From NCBI GenBank assembly GCA_964624625.1, contig CAZUXW010000025.1, positions 1 to 36,956 on the forward strand: a stretch of DNA of 36,956 bases, given 5' to 3'. A model generated the notes under the pieces. It did not search any database. It saw only the letters and a list, made by a program, of their open reading frames with translations, and was not told the DNA's origin. Each line of letters opens with the position of its first letter. Position 1 is the stretch's first letter. Made by a program: the position numbers and the translations under genes. This DNA is from PALSA-1180 sp964624625. Its GTDB lineage: Bacteria; Oederibacteriota; Muellerivitia; Muellerivitales; Muellerivitaceae. Shown piece by piece: positions 23,796 to 32,502 of this stretch.

Positions 23796-25019
23796 TTAGG
23801 TTTCCCTTTTCAAAAATTCATTTTCTTCTTTCACCCGGTCCCCCGAGATTTCCACCGCGATGGCGGCCGATTGTTCCGCCGACACGCCCTCGGTCCGGCG
23901 CTCGTACTCTTCCTCTCCCCTGTCATCCTTTTCCCGCAGGATTTCATCCGCCACCTGTTCCTGCACCCCCGGCAATTGAACCCTTAGTTCCTCGATGAGC
24001 ATCATGGCCGCGGCCGCGAAGGGAAGAGCCAGCAAAGCCCCTGCCACGCCCATCAAGGTGCCTCCCGCCAAAAGTGAAAAAAGTACCACGGTGGAAGGCA
24101 GGCGAAGGGCTTGGCCGTAAACCTTGGGAACCAGGACCCTGCTCTCAAACTCCATGTAGAAAAGCATGAGAGCCAGCACCACGATCGTGACTACCGGGCC
24201 TTGGGGCACCGCTGAGAGCACCGCTGTCGCCATCGGGAGGAAAATTCCAATATAGGGCAGGACATCGGCAACGGCCCCGAAAACGGCCAAGGCCATGGCG
24301 TTCTGGACGCCGCAAGCCACCAAAAGGATGAGGATAAAGATGCCGACCGAGACGCTGGTAATCAGCTGTCCCCGAATGTAGGCTCCCACGATCGTTTCCA
24401 GGTTCATCAGGACGCGGGACAGGCGGATGTGGTGGGATCGCGGGACCACCGCGAAAAGCCCGCCCCTTAAGCGGTCCCTGTCGATCATGATGTAAAGGGC
24501 TAAAAAAATGGCGCTCATGGAATAGGCCATAAATTCCAATGCCTGCATGGAATAGGCGAAGGCCGTGGCCCCGGCCGTATTGACCGGCCCCCCATATTTG
24601 AAATTACGGAGCCATTTTGCCAGGGCTTCGCTTAAGGGATAGGCGGCGAGGCGGTCCGCCAATTGAGCCCGCAAAATCGGTTCCTGCTCGATAATGGACG
24701 AGGTTTGGGCCAAAAGCGGCGGGATGGTGAGGAAAGCGACCGCCAGGGCGAGAATCAGCAGGGATCCGAAAACAATGCCGATGGAGAGCCCTCTATTGAC
24801 GCGCCTCTCTTCCATCCAATGAACGGCGGGATTGAAGGTCCCCACCATGAAAAAAGCCGCGACAAGGACGAGAAGAATGGGTAAAAGTTTGAATAGGAAC
24901 CACAGGGTCGCGAAAATCGCGGCGAGCGTAATGATAGTGGAGGGGGCTAATTCGAACCGGACAACCCGTCTGGAAACTTCCGGAAGGAATTCGATTTTTG
25001 ATTTGGACGGCGGATTCAT
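23796..25019 (-). CDS. AI-2E/PerM (UPF0118) family membrane protein
   Basis: The protein has 407 residues from ATG 25019 with AAGGCAG upstream. There are about eight membrane helices: two early (TIITLAAIFATLWFLFKLLPILLVLVAAFFMV), one near 80, a soluble stretch, then helices from about 160 and the conserved C-terminal block with AVFGAVADVLPYIGIFLPM (the PYIG signature) and PKVYGQALRLPSTVVLFSLLAGG. The last 70 residues are a charged tail (Glu/Arg/Lys-rich). Some members export AI-2 or act as Na+/H+ antiporters; substrate cannot be told here. It is followed directly by the DUF4403 lipoprotein. Confidence 0.9.
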   Translation of the reverse strand: MNPPSKSKIEFLPEVSRRVVRFELAPSTIITLAAIFATLWFLFKLLPILLVLVAAFFMVGTFNPAVHWMEERRVNRGLSIGIVFGSLLILALAVAFLTIPPLLAQTSSIIEQEPILRAQLADRLAAYPLSEALAKWLRNFKYGGPVNTAGATAFAYSMQALEFMAYSMSAIFLALYIMIDRDRLRGGLFAVVPRSHHIRLSRVLMNLETIVGAYIRGQLITSVSVGIFILILLVACGVQNAMALAVFGAVADVLPYIGIFLPMATAVLSAVPQGPVVTIVVLALMLFYMEFESRVLVPKVYGQALRLPSTVVLFSLLAGGTLMGVAGALLALPFAAAAMMLIEELRVQLPGVQEQVADEILREKDDRGEEEYERRTEGVSAEQSAAIAVEISGDRVKEENEFLKRET

Positions 25020-25045
25020 GGACTGCCTTGCTCTTTCTCGGCGGT

Positions 25046-25082
25046 AAAAAAATAGGGCGGGCGTCTTGGGACACCCGCCCTA
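25046..25082 (-). terminator. Intrinsic terminator of the coiled-coil protein gene
   Basis: On the minus strand GGGCGGGTGTC pairs with GACGCCCGCCC (one wobble) around a short loop, then a 7-base T-tract (25052-25046). It lies 25 bases after the stop at 25108 and insulates the AI-2E/DUF4403 pair from upstream transcription. Confidence 0.93.
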
Positions 25083-25107
25083 CAAAGACAATTTTAGGAC
25101 GTTAAAA

Positions 25108-25629
25108 TTACTTAGCCGCGCCTTCCTGTTTCTTGTCTTCGACCTTCTCATTGGCCTTCTGCAGGTTTTGCTCGCTCTTGTCCAGCTTCTTGCCCATATC
25201 GTGGTTCTCGCCGCGCTCATCCTTCAACTCATCGACTTTTTTGGCCCTGTGCGCGCGGTGCTTCTTCAAGGCTTTGACGTCTTTGTTGATTTCCTTTTTG
25301 TCGTTCTTGATGTCCGCCCTTTTGTCGTTGGCTTCGTTCACGTCGCCCTCGGCCTTGGCGTCCTTCAACTCAGCCCGGTGCTCGGCCAATTTCTTCTTGT
25401 GATGCCGGATGGCCCTCTTCTCACCGGTCATTTGTTTGTTGTGCTCCTGAATCGCGTCCTTGTTTTCGCTGATTTCCTTGTTGGAAGACTCGAGGTTTTT
25501 CTTGTCCACGCCGACCTTATTCTCGGCCTTGTCCCTGTCATTTTCCAACTTCGCCGCGTCTTCCGCCAAAACTAAACCCGTCGCCGTCAAAAACAAGATT
25601 CCCATCACCAACGTCAATAATTTCCTCAT
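25108..25629 (-). CDS. Exported highly charged coiled-coil protein
   Basis: The protein has 173 residues from ATG 25629 with AGAGGAAA upstream. It has a signal peptide of 22 residues (MRKLLTLVMGILFLTATGLV, then LA). The rest is almost entirely Lys/Glu/Asp/Asn/Ala/His, with heptad-like spacing (DKAENKVGVDKKNLESSNKE, KAEGDVNEANDKRADIKNDK), so a long extended periplasmic coiled coil is likely. No family is recognised; extracytoplasmic chaperone-like or spacer roles are guesses. Its leader matches the exported protein at 20298-20588. It is a monocistronic unit ended by a strong terminator. Confidence 0.75.
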   Translation of the reverse strand: MRKLLTLVMGILFLTATGLVLAEDAAKLENDRDKAENKVGVDKKNLESSNKEISENKDAIQEHNKQMTGEKRAIRHHKKKLAEHRAELKDAKAEGDVNEANDKRADIKNDKKEINKDVKALKKHRAHRAKKVDELKDERGENHDMGKKLDKSEQNLQKANEKVEDKKQEGAAK

Positions 25630-25782
25630 GTCGCGATTTCCTCTTTCTTATTCAAATGATTAATTGCCGGCATTACCTTCTTCGGTAAACGTTGAAAATA
25701 TTTCAATAAATTTTTGGATTCGTTGAAAAGAATTTCTGCGTGGAACCAGTATGGATTCCAGCAGCCGCCCAATGCAAGACTC

Positions 25783-25806
25783 GGAAAAAATATAAACATT
25801 TTTTCC
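25783..25806. terminator. AT-rich inverted repeat, possible end of the chemosensory operon
   Basis: GGAAAAAA pairs perfectly with TTTTTTCC around an 8-base loop, about 35-55 bases downstream of the hybrid kinase stop. The stem is short and weak, so it could be a terminator or an operator for the 25629 gene. Confidence 0.35.
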
Positions 25807-25839
25807 ATCGGGCCGAACTATCAATTTGATACTTTTTTA

Positions 25840-27984
25840 TCATTCGTGAGAAATGAGGCGTTTCGATTTTCCGTCCAGCACCCCCCGGATCCGGGCCGCC
25901 AACTCCTCGTTCGTAAAGGGCTTTTGGATCAAATGGATGGAGGGATCAAGGCTCCCCTGCTGGGAAAGGACATCCTGCGGGTAGCCCGACATAAACAGAA
26001 CATTCATGTCGGGGCGGATCTTCACCGATTGTTCGGCCAACTCCTTGCCGTTCATCTTGGGCATGACCGTGTCGGTGATTAAAAGATGGATAACATCCTT
26101 GTAGTTCTTCACTTTTTCCATCGCTTCGATCCCATTGGCCGCCTCCAAAATGCGGTAGCCGTAGCTTTCCATGGACCGAACCACGATCTTCCTCACCTGT
26201 TCCGAATCCTCGGCCACCAGGATGGTTTCGGTTCCTTTTGCCGCCAAGGAAGGTGGTTTCGATTCCTTTTCCAAAGCGGCCGATTCCTGGACCGCGGGAA
26301 AATAAATGGAAAAAGTGCTTCCCACCCCGGGTAAGCTTTGGAGCCGCAAGTGCCCGTTCCATTGCTTAACGATTCCGTAAACGGTCGCCAATCCCAATCC
26401 CGTTCCCTTTTCACCCTTGGTGGTGAAAAACGGCTCAAATAAGTGTTTTTGGGTGTCCTCGTCCATTCCAATGCCCGTATCGGTCACCGATAGGCAGACG
26501 TAGGAGCCGGGATCGATGGTTAACCCGCTCACTTCCTGGACTTGGGTCGACTCCACGTTTTTAGTGATGATAATCAACTGTCCGCCTTTCGGCATGGCGT
26601 CCCGGGCGTTTAAAACCATGTTCACGATGACCTGCTGGATTTGGCCAGGATCGGATTGGATCAGTTTTAAATCCTTGTCCTGGAGAATGGCAAAATCAAT
26701 GGAAGCGTCGATCAACCGCTTGAACATCCTGCTCATCTCCGAACTCAGCTCATTGAGGTTAATCAACCGCGGCTGGGACACTTGTTTTTTTCCGAAGGCC
26801 AAAAGTTGCCTGGTTAATTCGGCGCCACGCTGAACGGCTTTTTCAATTTCGTCAACCTCCTCTAACCGGGAATCGCCTTTCTGAAGGGACGCCTTGATGA
26901 ACTCGCTATTGCCCCCGATCACGCTCAACAGATTATTAAAATCGTGGGCTACCCCCCCCGCCAAGCGGCCTATCGCGTCCATTTTTTGGGACAGCTTCAT
27001 CTGCTCCTCGTACTTTTTCATGGATTCCTGGGCGAGTTTGATCTCCGTGATATCTCTTGCAATGGTGGATAACCCGATGATTTTCCCCTTGGAGTCCTTG
27101 ATGGGGGAGACCGCCACGGACACTTGAACCAGGTCCCCGTTGTTTCTCACCATCACCGTTTCAAAGTTCGGCACCTCCTTTTCTTTCGCCGCCGACTCCC
27201 TCATGGCCTCCATCTCGTCTTTTCGGGCAGGCAAGACCAGAAGGACCGCGGGCTTTCCAACGATTTCCTCCGAACCGTACCCGAGCATGGTTTCCGCCCC
27301 CCGGTTCCAGCTGAAAATCCTTCCCGACAAGTCGCTTCCCACGACCGCGTCGGTGGCATGCTCCAGCAAGAGCCTGTACTTTTCCTCGGTAAACTGGACC
27401 TTCCCTTCCAGAAGTTTGGCGTACCTCTCGATTTTTTCCTTGGCTTCCGTCAGCTGCTCCTGGCTTTCGAGGAGGAGTTTATTGGTCCGAACCGTGTCCT
27501 CAAAGGTTGAAATCAAAAGATAAAGGATTTGCTGCCGGTTCGATTTGATGGTGAATTTTTGACCCAGAAAAAAAACGTCAATACCGCCGCCCCGGTCCTC
27601 GCCCTCAGCCCTCAGCCGCCAATTTTCAAGGACGTTCCGCACTCTTTGGACCAGCAATTCCGGCTCATAGGGTTTGGTGATAAAATTATCGGCCCCGCTT
27701 TCCAATCCCCGGATGACGTCCATCGGATCGCTCAGGGTGGTCAAAAGGATGATCGGCAGCTGTTTTAGGGCATCCTCCGATTTTAACTTCCGGCACAATT
27801 CATATCCGGTTAAACCCGGCATCACGATATCGGAAATGACCAGGTCAAACTCGGACTCACCGGCGGCTTTCAAGCCTTCCGATCCATCCTGGGCCGCGAA
27901 CACCTCAAAGCCTTCCGATTCCAGGATGATCTTTAGCTTTTCCCTTTGGGTGGGGCTGTCCTCAATAATCAGAATACGTTCCAT
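25840..27984 (-). CDS. Hybrid histidine kinase REC-PAS-HisKA-HATPase-REC
   Basis: The protein has 714 residues. The first receiver spans 1-120 (E8 D9, phospho-acceptor D52, K104 in TKP). The linker at about 135-200 has the FTIKSNRQQILYLLISTFE segment seen in REC-first kinases. PAS is at about 202-318 (ending ARDITEIK). HisKA follows with H347 (GGVAHDFNNLLS), then HATPase (NMVLNARDAMP; DTGIGMD; GTGLGLATV). The second receiver runs about 587-705 (phospho-acceptor D638, KP in QKPF). There are no membrane helices. It is the last gene of the chemosensory operon, its start overlapping the cheB stop (TAATG). A kinase with an N-terminal receiver is well placed to take phosphate from CheA and relay it onward. 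No separate output domain is present. Confidence 0.92.
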   Translation of the reverse strand: MERILIIEDSPTQREKLKIILESEGFEVFAAQDGSEGLKAAGESEFDLVISDIVMPGLTGYELCRKLKSEDALKQLPIILLTTLSDPMDVIRGLESGADNFITKPYEPELLVQRVRNVLENWRLRAEGEDRGGGIDVFFLGQKFTIKSNRQQILYLLISTFEDTVRTNKLLLESQEQLTEAKEKIERYAKLLEGKVQFTEEKYRLLLEHATDAVVGSDLSGRIFSWNRGAETMLGYGSEEIVGKPAVLLVLPARKDEMEAMRESAAKEKEVPNFETVMVRNNGDLVQVSVAVSPIKDSKGKIIGLSTIARDITEIKLAQESMKKYEEQMKLSQKMDAIGRLAGGVAHDFNNLLSVIGGNSEFIKASLQKGDSRLEEVDEIEKAVQRGAELTRQLLAFGKKQVSQPRLINLNELSSEMSRMFKRLIDASIDFAILQDKDLKLIQSDPGQIQQVIVNMVLNARDAMPKGGQLIIITKNVESTQVQEVSGLTIDPGSYVCLSVTDTGIGMDEDTQKHLFEPFFTTKGEKGTGLGLATVYGIVKQWNGHLRLQSLPGVGSTFSIYFPAVQESAALEKESKPPSLAAKGTETILVAEDSEQVRKIVVRSMESYGYRILEAANGIEAMEKVKNYKDVIHLLITDTVMPKMNGKELAEQSVKIRPDMNVLFMSGYPQDVLSQQGSLDPSIHLIQKPFTNEELAARIRGVLDGKSKRLISHE

Positions 27985-29042
27985 TATTTTTTAACCTCGG
28001 CCGGTATCATTTCCATCATCAGGGGGGCTATTTCCCCCAAAGGCAGGACGAAGTCGGTTTGGCCGGACTTGATCGCTTCTTCCGGCATCCCAAAAACGAC
28101 TGAACTATCCTGGTCCTGGGCCACGATCCAGCCTCCCGCTTCCTTAACCGACTTTAAGCCGGCCACGCCGTCCGATCCCATGCCCGTCAAGACCAGGGCC
28201 AGCACCGAGGACCCGTAGGCCCTCGCAACGGACTCAAACAGGTAAGTCCCCGAGGGGCGGAAGCCCAGGATCGGATCGGCGGAGGTCAGGTGCAGGGTCG
28301 AGTGTTGGGAGACTCCCATTTGGAGGTCATCCCCCGCCATGTAAACCGTGCCGGGCGCGAGAATCTCCCCTTCCTCGCCCAATTTGACGCGAAGATTGGA
28401 GTTTTCGTTCAACCAAGTGGCGCAACCTTCCATGAACCCCTTGGCCATATGCTGCACCACCAGGATTGGCGCTGGAAAATCGCCGGGCAACTCTGAAAAT
28501 ATCTTGTTCAACGCCGCCGGCCCGCCGGTAGAGGTCGCGATGGCGACGATCCCGCCCTTCTTTCCGATGGGAAGTTTTCGGAGGAAGGCCAAGGGAGTTG
28601 CGTCGGGTTTTAGGATCGACCTGTCCGCCCAATGGCCGACCACTTTCACCTGGGACATAATCTTCAGAGTGGACACGAAAATCGAACTTTCCAAATCATT
28701 GTCTTGGGTTCCAGGCCCTCCCGGCTTTTTTCCAACCGTCAAGGCCCCCGCTTTCAGCGCCTTCAAAGCCACCTTCACTTCACGCACATCCACCGTGTTG
28801 GAAATGATGACAATCGGGGTCGGGGTGGCGACCATGATCCGTTTGGTCGCCTCAAACCCATCCATCACCGGCATGACGATATCCATCGCCACCACGTGGG
28901 GGCGCAGGTTGTGGGTTAGTTCCACGGCCTCCTGGCCATTCTTCGCCTCTCCCACCACTTCGATTTCCGGATCGGACCTGAGAATGGAAACCAGCCATTG
29001 GCGGGTGGTCGGCGAGTCTTCCGCCACGAGCACGCGGATCAT
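27984..29042 (-). CDS. cheB: CheB methylesterase, second copy
   Basis: The protein has 352 residues: receiver 1-~120 with E8 D9 and phospho-acceptor D54 (MDIVMP), linker, then methylesterase with catalytic S171 (TSTGGP), H198 (VQHM) and D291 (GMGSDG). All catalytic and phosphorylation residues are present, so it should remove methyl groups (or deamidate Gln) from chemoreceptors. It is a paralogue of the gene directly upstream, alike along its full length. ATG 29042 has no ribosome site of its own; a 9-codon ORF (29039-29068) with a perfect ribosome site ends on it. It overlaps the hybrid kinase start by one base. Confidence 0.95.
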   Translation of the reverse strand: MIRVLVAEDSPTTRQWLVSILRSDPEIEVVGEAKNGQEAVELTHNLRPHVVAMDIVMPVMDGFEATKRIMVATPTPIVIISNTVDVREVKVALKALKAGALTVGKKPGGPGTQDNDLESSIFVSTLKIMSQVKVVGHWADRSILKPDATPLAFLRKLPIGKKGGIVAIATSTGGPAALNKIFSELPGDFPAPILVVQHMAKGFMEGCATWLNENSNLRVKLGEEGEILAPGTVYMAGDDLQMGVSQHSTLHLTSADPILGFRPSGTYLFESVARAYGSSVLALVLTGMGSDGVAGLKSVKEAGGWIVAQDQDSSVVFGMPEEAIKSGQTDFVLPLGEIAPLMMEMIPAEVKK

Positions 29043-29068
29043 AATTGTTCAAAAAATGAAAGGTTCAT
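29039..29068 (-). CDS. 9-codon bridging ORF between the two cheB genes
   Basis: ATG 29068 overlaps the upstream cheB stop, has a GGAGGAGG ribosome site at correct spacing, and reads MNLSFFEQL. Its TGA overlaps the downstream cheB ATG (ATGA). The downstream cheB lacks a ribosome site, so this very short ORF probably passes terminating ribosomes to it. A functional peptide is unlikely. Confidence 0.4.
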   Translation of the reverse strand: MNLSFFEQL

Positions 29069-30126
29069 TTTCCTCCTCCTTCGGATGACATAATTTGGAT
29101 CAAAAGCGGCGCTATCTCGGGCAGGGGTAATACCAGGTTGACGAGCCCTGATTTTACGGCTTCTCCCGGCGTCTCAAATACGACCGAACTTTCCTCGTCC
29201 TGGGCCATGATCCACCCTCCCACCGCCTTGACGGATTTTAATCCGGCCACGCCGTCCGATCCCGATCCCGTCAAGACCATGGCCAAAGTGGAGGAGCCGA
29301 AAACCTTCGCGGCCGACTCAAACAAGTAGGTTCCCGAAGGGCGGAATCCGCCCACCGGATCTTGGCTGGAGTTCACCAGTTTCGACAGGTCGGAAATTCC
29401 CAAGTGGGCGCCGTTCCCCGCCAGATAAACCGAGCCTGGTTCGGGGGACTCCCCCTCCTCCGCCACCTTGACGCGGAGGGGGGAGTTCTCGTTCATCCAG
29501 GCGGCGCACCCTTGGAGGAATCCATCGGGCAAGTGCTGAACCACCAGAATGGGAGCCGGAAAATTCCCCGGCAGCTCCGAAAAAATCCTGTTCAAGGCCT
29601 CCGGACCCCCGGTGGAAGCCGCGATCGCGACCACCCGTCCCCTCCTCCCCTCGGGGAATTTCGAGGTGATGGTCCTGGGAGCGGTCGTTGTTTTTTCCTT
29701 CTCCGGATCACGGCCGCGCCGGAGTAATTTCACTTGGGACATGATCTTGAGGGTTGAAACATAGATGGAGCTGTCCTTCTCGTTATCAACCGCGCCGGGA
29801 CCCCCGGGTTTTTTGATAACCGTCAGGGCTCCTACCTTGAGGGCCTGAAAGGTGACCCTGATTTCCTTAACATTCGAAATGTTGGAGACAATAACGATGG
29901 GAGTCGGGATAACCGACATGATGCGGCGGGTAGCCTCAAAACCGTCCAATTCAGGCATGACGATATCCATGGAAACGATGTCCGGTTGGAGCTTGAGGGT
30001 CAACTCCACCGCTTCCAAGCCGTCACAGGCTTCGCCCACCACTTGAATCCCCGGGTCCTCCCGCAGGATGGAAACAAGCCACTGCCGGGTCGTGGGTGAG
30101 TCGTCCGCCACAAGAACGCGAATCAT
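29065..30126 (-). CDS. cheB: CheB methylesterase, first copy
   Basis: The protein has 353 residues from ATG 30126, with TAGGAGG 7 bases after the cheA stop; the frame is open upstream, but this start gives the canonical MIRVLVADDSPTTRQW. The receiver has D8 D9 and phospho-acceptor D54; the methylesterase has S171 (AASTGGP), H198 (VQHL) and D291 (GSGSDG). It resembles the second copy throughout, including the KKPGGPG linker start, but differs most in the linker at about 135-160. WspF-type CheB is the usual partner of a CheA-REC kinase in Wsp-like systems. Confidence 0.95.
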   Translation of the reverse strand: MIRVLVADDSPTTRQWLVSILREDPGIQVVGEACDGLEAVELTLKLQPDIVSMDIVMPELDGFEATRRIMSVIPTPIVIVSNISNVKEIRVTFQALKVGALTVIKKPGGPGAVDNEKDSSIYVSTLKIMSQVKLLRRGRDPEKEKTTTAPRTITSKFPEGRRGRVVAIAASTGGPEALNRIFSELPGNFPAPILVVQHLPDGFLQGCAAWMNENSPLRVKVAEEGESPEPGSVYLAGNGAHLGISDLSKLVNSSQDPVGGFRPSGTYLFESAAKVFGSSTLAMVLTGSGSDGVAGLKSVKAVGGWIMAQDEESSVVFETPGEAVKSGLVNLVLPLPEIAPLLIQIMSSEGGGK

Positions 30127-30133
30127 AAGCCTC

Positions 30134-32347
30134 CTATATAAGCTGGTTAATAACGGACAAAAGTTGTTTTTGGCCAAAGGCGCTTTTAAGAAGATAGGCG
30201 TCCGCGCCGGCTTCCACACCCCTGGCCTTGTCTTTGGGGCTTTCCAGTGCGGTTACCAAAATTACCGGCAAGTCCCGAAACCTTTGGGATCCCCGGATGA
30301 CCTCGGTCAAGGTGAAGCCATCCATGCGGGGCATCTCAACATCGCTCACTACCAAGTCAGCGCCCTTTTCCTGGAGGATGCGCCAGGCCTCCGCTCCATC
30401 AGCCGCGTCCCATACCTCATAACCGGCTCCCTCTAAAATGCTTTTTTCCAGGCTTCGGGTCGTGACGGAGTCATCAACGACCAGCAGGCGCTTTCGGAGG
30501 GTGGACGCCGGACCGGCGGAAGAAAAGGAAAGACCCTGGGATGCGTTTTTTTCAAAGGCGCTTTTGAGAAGGTTTCTCGTGTTTAAAATCAGGGCGATTT
30601 TCCCGGTCGAAAGGATTGTAGCCCCGGAAAAATGGCGGAGGCGCGGCAGACAGGGGCCCATGGCCTTGACCAGGATTTCCTGCTCCGCGATCATTTCCTC
30701 GACTACCACCACGGCCTTGCGGTCGCCCGCGGAGAGGATCACCGACTGCGCCTTCCCACGGGATCCGGTCGTCTCCCGAGCCTCCACTCCCAACAGTTCG
30801 GAAAGTGTGGCCACGGGAAGTGCCTGGCCGTTCAGTAAAACCCTTTCCTTGCCCTCGATAACATGCAGGTCCTTGGAATCAATCCGTAAAAGCCCTTCCA
30901 CCGCGGAGCTGATGAAAGCGTAAGTTTGCCCTCCCGCGGTGGCCAACAGCGCGCGGATCGTGGTCAAGGTGAGGGGCGCGGTCATGATGAAACAGGTTCC
31001 TTTTCCCGGCTCAAAGGAAAAATCTACCGATCCATGGACCGATTCCACCTGGCTCTTGACCACGTCCAGGCCCACCCCCCGCCCTGAGAAGGAAGTGACA
31101 ATCCGGGAAGTGGAAAACCCTGGCGTGAAGATCAGCCGCGCCAATTCCCGTTCGGTTTCCGGCTCGGCTCCGCCCCGTTTGAGGGCCTTCTCGCGGACGG
31201 CGGATAGGTCCAGGCCCCGGCCGTCATCCTTCACGGCGATCTCAATTCGGTTTCCCTTCAGCGAGGCTTCCACTACCACCTTGCCCTTGGCCGGTTTGCC
31301 GGCCTCGATTCTTTGTCCCGGAGGTTCCAACCCATGGTCCACGGCGTTGCGGATCAAATGAAAAAGCGGATCCCGGAGCTTATCGATAATGGCCCGGTCC
31401 AATTCCACCTCGCCGCCCTTGAGAATGAATTCCACTTCCTTGCCGCTGACCCCCGCCATGTCCCGGACAATCCTCTCCAAGCCCTCGCAAGCTTCGGAAA
31501 AGGGAAGCATCCGCGCCCTTCGGATTCCCTCATCCAATAGCCCTGAGGTCTGTTCCAGGGTCCGGAAGTCCCCTTCCATGCCTTTCGCCAGGCGGTCCAG
31601 ACCGCTTTCCATATCCTTCAACCGGTCTTTCACCCTACGGAGAATGAGGGCTTCCCGCTTGGGGAGGGCCTTCATGGGTTCTTCCGACTCGGCCCTTGGG
31701 GAATGGAGTTTACGGAAATACCTCTCCCCGACCTTCCACTCTTCCTTCCAATGCCCCAGGGTCTCGATCAGCCCCGCTAAATCCGAGTTCCGCCATTCCG
31801 CCCTGCGGCGCGCGGTCAGGAGTTCCCCGCTGTCCACCATCAGGCGGTCCATCTTTTCCGGGGAAATCCTGACGAAATTTTCCCCGATTCGTAATGGCTG
31901 GATCTTTGGCGGGACGGCTTCTATTTCAGGGAGGACGGGAGCGGCGCCGGATCCCCTTACGGCGATGCGCGGGATCAAGCCCTCCAGGTCCGACCCTTCC
32001 AGCGTCTTTTTCTGCCGCAATAGGGCCGCCCCGCCTTCGAGCGCGTCCGCGGCCTCGAAGAATATTTTCAGGAGTTCCGGGGTGAAGGATTCCAGGCCGT
32101 CTCGGATTTTCGAGAGAATTTCCTCCATCCGATGGCAGGCTTCCTCAATCACGGTCAGGTTCACCGACCGCGAGGCGCCCTTCAAACTGTGGGCCGTCCG
32201 AAAAAGGGTCTTGAGAATTTCCCCCCGTTCCTCCGGCGTCGGCGCCTTTTCGAGGGCCAATAGATTGCGGTTGAGGACGCGCACGCCTTCCTCCAACTCC
32301 TCCAGGAAGGTCGCCAGCAGGCGCTCGATTAATTTTTCCTTATCCAT
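30134..32347 (-). CDS. cheA: CheA-REC hybrid chemotaxis kinase (WspE/FrzE-type)
   Basis: The protein has 737 residues. The Hpt domain is 1-~110 with H53 (TAHSLKG). A short linker lacks a clear P2 domain. The dimerisation helices start near 158 (ISPEKMDRLMVDSGELL), and the HATPase has N-box HLIRNAVDHG, G1 DDGRGLD and G2 GRGVGLDVV. The CheW-like P5 domain (about 455-600) is followed by a fused receiver (about 619-737; D669 in SDVEMP). The receiver ends LLKS instead of the usual KP, as often in CheA-REC fusions. No separate CheY is in the operon, so the fused receiver and the hybrid kinase are the only candidate phosphate targets besides the CheBs. Confidence 0.95.
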   Translation of the reverse strand: MDKEKLIERLLATFLEELEEGVRVLNRNLLALEKAPTPEERGEILKTLFRTAHSLKGASRSVNLTVIEEACHRMEEILSKIRDGLESFTPELLKIFFEAADALEGGAALLRQKKTLEGSDLEGLIPRIAVRGSGAAPVLPEIEAVPPKIQPLRIGENFVRISPEKMDRLMVDSGELLTARRRAEWRNSDLAGLIETLGHWKEEWKVGERYFRKLHSPRAESEEPMKALPKREALILRRVKDRLKDMESGLDRLAKGMEGDFRTLEQTSGLLDEGIRRARMLPFSEACEGLERIVRDMAGVSGKEVEFILKGGEVELDRAIIDKLRDPLFHLIRNAVDHGLEPPGQRIEAGKPAKGKVVVEASLKGNRIEIAVKDDGRGLDLSAVREKALKRGGAEPETERELARLIFTPGFSTSRIVTSFSGRGVGLDVVKSQVESVHGSVDFSFEPGKGTCFIMTAPLTLTTIRALLATAGGQTYAFISSAVEGLLRIDSKDLHVIEGKERVLLNGQALPVATLSELLGVEARETTGSRGKAQSVILSAGDRKAVVVVEEMIAEQEILVKAMGPCLPRLRHFSGATILSTGKIALILNTRNLLKSAFEKNASQGLSFSSAGPASTLRKRLLVVDDSVTTRSLEKSILEGAGYEVWDAADGAEAWRILQEKGADLVVSDVEMPRMDGFTLTEVIRGSQRFRDLPVILVTALESPKDKARGVEAGADAYLLKSAFGQKQLLSVINQLI

Positions 32348-32378
32348 GTCAAAACCCCAATTTAAAATCCGTCACACC

Positions 32379-32495
32379 GATTGAACCTCCCAGGCGCCAA
32401 GGACGCCAAGAATGGTGATAAATAAAGGTGTTTAAAGTTCGTTCCAAATCCTGTTTTATTATTTCGCCTTCCTTGGTGAACTTGGCGGTTCAATC
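32379..32495. repeat. Long imperfect palindrome with GCCAAG arms
   Basis: The left arm GATTGAACC...GCGCCAAGGACGCCAAG (32379-32412) is mirrored by CTTCCTTGGTGAACTTGGCGGTTCAATC (about 32468-32495), with about 55 AT-rich bases between. The outer 9 bases pair perfectly. It fills the only large gap (155 bases) in an otherwise tightly packed operon. The GAACCGCCAAG motif resembles a dispersed non-coding hairpin repeat I have seen in many bacterial intergenic regions; recall only. Confidence 0.65.
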
Positions 32496-32502
32496 CGGCG
32501 GG

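Noticed and set aside
25626..25808. Minus-strand 60-residue frame ending in an ATGA overlap with the coiled-coil protein start
   Set aside because: It starts inside an AT-rich hairpin with no ribosome site and shows no recognisable pattern; the overlap alone is not enough, though comparison with relatives could revive it.
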